From: JAEINY01 sp942490535
GTDB lineage: Bacteria; Bacteroidota; Bacteroidia; Bacteroidales; Marinilabiliaceae
Direction: 5' to 3'
Length of the DNA: 64,000 nucleotides
NCBI GenBank assembly: GCA_942490535.1
Contig: CALNXQ010000004.1
Span: forward strand, 806,001-870,000
Under the pieces are notes generated by a model. It searched no databases. It worked only from the letters and a program-made list of their open reading frames with translations, and had not been told where the DNA came from. This document shows, piece by piece, positions 62,873-64,000 of the stretch (position 1 is the stretch's first letter; each line of letters begins with the position of its first letter). A program made the translations under genes and the position numbers.

Positions 62873-64000
62873 ATGAGTATGTTTTGTTACCAATGTCAAG
62901 AGGCTTCTAAAGGAACCGGTTGTTCAATCAAAGGTGTATGTGGAAAAACACCGGATGTAGCCAATCTGCAAGATTTATTATTATACACAGCCAAAGGTGT
63001 GGCTATTTATAATCAACTGGCTGCAGAAAAGGGTTTGGATACCAGTAAAGCGGATAAATATCTGTTAGATTCATTATTTATCACCATTACCAATGCCAAC
63101 TTTGACGAAGCTAAAATTGTTGCCAAAATAAAAGACGGTTACACCTTACAGGATGAGCAAAAAGCTCAGATAGGTGAAACGGGTCCGCTTCATGACTCTA
63201 CAATATATAGAGGAAAGGATGTAAACGACATGCTTTCTAAAAGCTTATTAATTGGGATTCTTTCCATCGAAAACGAAGACATCCGCTCACTGAAAGAACT
63301 ATTGACTTATGGTGTAAAAGGTATGGCAGCATACGGGGAGCATGCCTGGAACCTGGGTTACTTCAGTAAAGACATCTATGCTTTTGTCACCAAAGCAATG
63401 GTTGCCACGACTAAAACAGACATTTCTGCGGATGACTTAGTAGGATTGGTGTTGGAGTGCGGTAAATTTGGTGTGGATGTGATGGCCTTGTTGGATAAAG
63501 CCAATACGGAGTCATTTGGTCATCCCGAAGTAAGTAAGGTGAACCTAGGGGTTAAAAACAATCCAGCGATTTTGGTGAGTGGGCATGATTTACGGGACCT
63601 GAAAGAGCTTTTGATCCAAACGGAAGGAACCGGAGTAGATGTTTACACGCACAGTGAAATGTTGCCCGCCCATTACTACCCTGAATTCAAGAAATTTGAA
63701 CATTTTGTTGGAAACTATGGCAATGCCTGGTGGAATCAAACTGCTGAATTTGAAACATTCAACGGTCCGGTGTTATTTACCACCAACTGTATCGTTCCTC
63801 CAAAAACATCTTATCAGGATCGCATATACACGACGGGAGCCTCTGGTTTTGATGGCTGTCCGCACATTGCTGATCGTGTAAATGATCAACCCAAAGATTT
63901 CTCAGTAATCATTGAACATGCCAAAAAATGTGCTGCACCTACTGAAATTGAAACAGGTGAAATCGTTGGCGGATTTGCCCACAATCAGGTTTTACAATTG
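62873..64000 (+). CDS. hcp: Hydroxylamine reductase / hybrid cluster protein (partial, cut at window end)
   Basis: The first 376 codons are present; the frame is open to the last base. MSMFCYQCQEASKGTGCSIKGVC gives Cys5-x2-Cys8-x8-Cys17-x5-Cys23, the N-terminal cluster motif of the class found in strict anaerobes. Later, KGMAAYGEHAWNLG, GHDLRDLKELL and HSEMLPAHYYPEF fit Hcp. The enzyme handles nitric oxide or hydroxylamine. The distal hybrid-cluster ligands lie mostly beyond the window. ATG at 62873, 58 bases after the ferredoxin gene. Confidence 0.96.
   Translation, partial: MSMFCYQCQEASKGTGCSIKGVCGKTPDVANLQDLLLYTAKGVAIYNQLAAEKGLDTSKADKYLLDSLFITITNANFDEAKIVAKIKDGYTLQDEQKAQIGETGPLHDSTIYRGKDVNDMLSKSLLIGILSIENEDIRSLKELLTYGVKGMAAYGEHAWNLGYFSKDIYAFVTKAMVATTKTDISADDLVGLVLECGKFGVDVMALLDKANTESFGHPEVSKVNLGVKNNPAILVSGHDLRDLKELLIQTEGTGVDVYTHSEMLPAHYYPEFKKFEHFVGNYGNAWWNQTAEFETFNGPVLFTTNCIVPPKTSYQDRIYTTGASGFDGCPHIADRVNDQPKDFSVIIEHAKKCAAPTEIETGEIVGGFAHNQVLQL

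Overview
The window looks like chromosome of an anaerobic or facultative member of the Bacteroidota, probably Bacteroidales/Marinilabiliales. Evidence: -7 boxes of the TANNTTTG type, A-rich leaders with weak Shine-Dalgarno sites, family members typical of the phylum (DUF4625 and DUF6340 lipoproteins, the coiled coil-ZapA-RNase Y cluster, an LTA-synthase-like sulfatase with a GRKS nucleophile motif), LPS biosynthesis (KdsA) and an HcpR-like/Hcp nitrosative-stress locus. I saw no rRNA, tRNA, intact insertion sequence or CRISPR array.

Layout. 1-9.3 kb: YitT permease, small Omp85-type barrel, then a minus-strand run of a DUF6340 lipoprotein, PBP4-type peptidase and DUF819 membrane protein, followed by Fe-alcohol dehydrogenase, FabG and a sirtuin. 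9.6-19.8 kb: SucD, a chemoreceptor, KAS III, an acetyltransferase, an SRPBCC protein, a RecD2-like helicase and an MFS carrier. 19.9-22.9 kb is an accessory island: six tandem copies of a ~248-bp hairpin-rich repeat, an unrecognised 236-residue helical protein, a long hairpin, and an array of nine CAGGACGG-type cores every 20-21 bp. 23-34.5 kb: alpha/beta hydrolase, DUF3352-like/YwqK fusion, LTA-synthase-like sulfatase, AsnA, MFS carrier, a fluoride riboswitch with a CLC-F fluoride/proton antiporter, and an unusual radical SAM protein. 34.8-42.5 kb: exported MsrA, RarA, KdsA, a PDZ-hydrolase fusion, an M48 lipoprotein, an EamA transporter and glycerate kinase. 42.5-52.9 kb: a 1301-residue leucine-rich-repeat protein, glutaminyl cyclase, PatB C-S lyase, DUF4625 lipoprotein, nucleotide-sugar epimerase, RNase Y, ZapA and a coiled-coil partner. 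53-64 kb: YgiQ with a DUF4197 protein, a TIGR01212 radical SAM enzyme, a four-gene overlapping operon (C39 peptidase, RimK-like ligase, GCS2 ligase, N-formylglutamate amidohydrolase), then a divergent HcpR-like regulator and ferredoxin-hcp operon, with hcp cut by the window end.

How parts work together. The fluoride unit is complete: aptamer, candidate expression-platform hairpin and CLC-F carrier. The Hcp unit has a regulator, a TGTAAC-N4-GTTACA operator centred near -42 from the predicted start, and two redox genes. The four-gene ligase/hydrolase operon is translationally coupled and should act as one peptide pathway of unknown product. The best candidate for an undescribed system is the helical protein with its hairpin and phased short-repeat array at 21,749-22,770.
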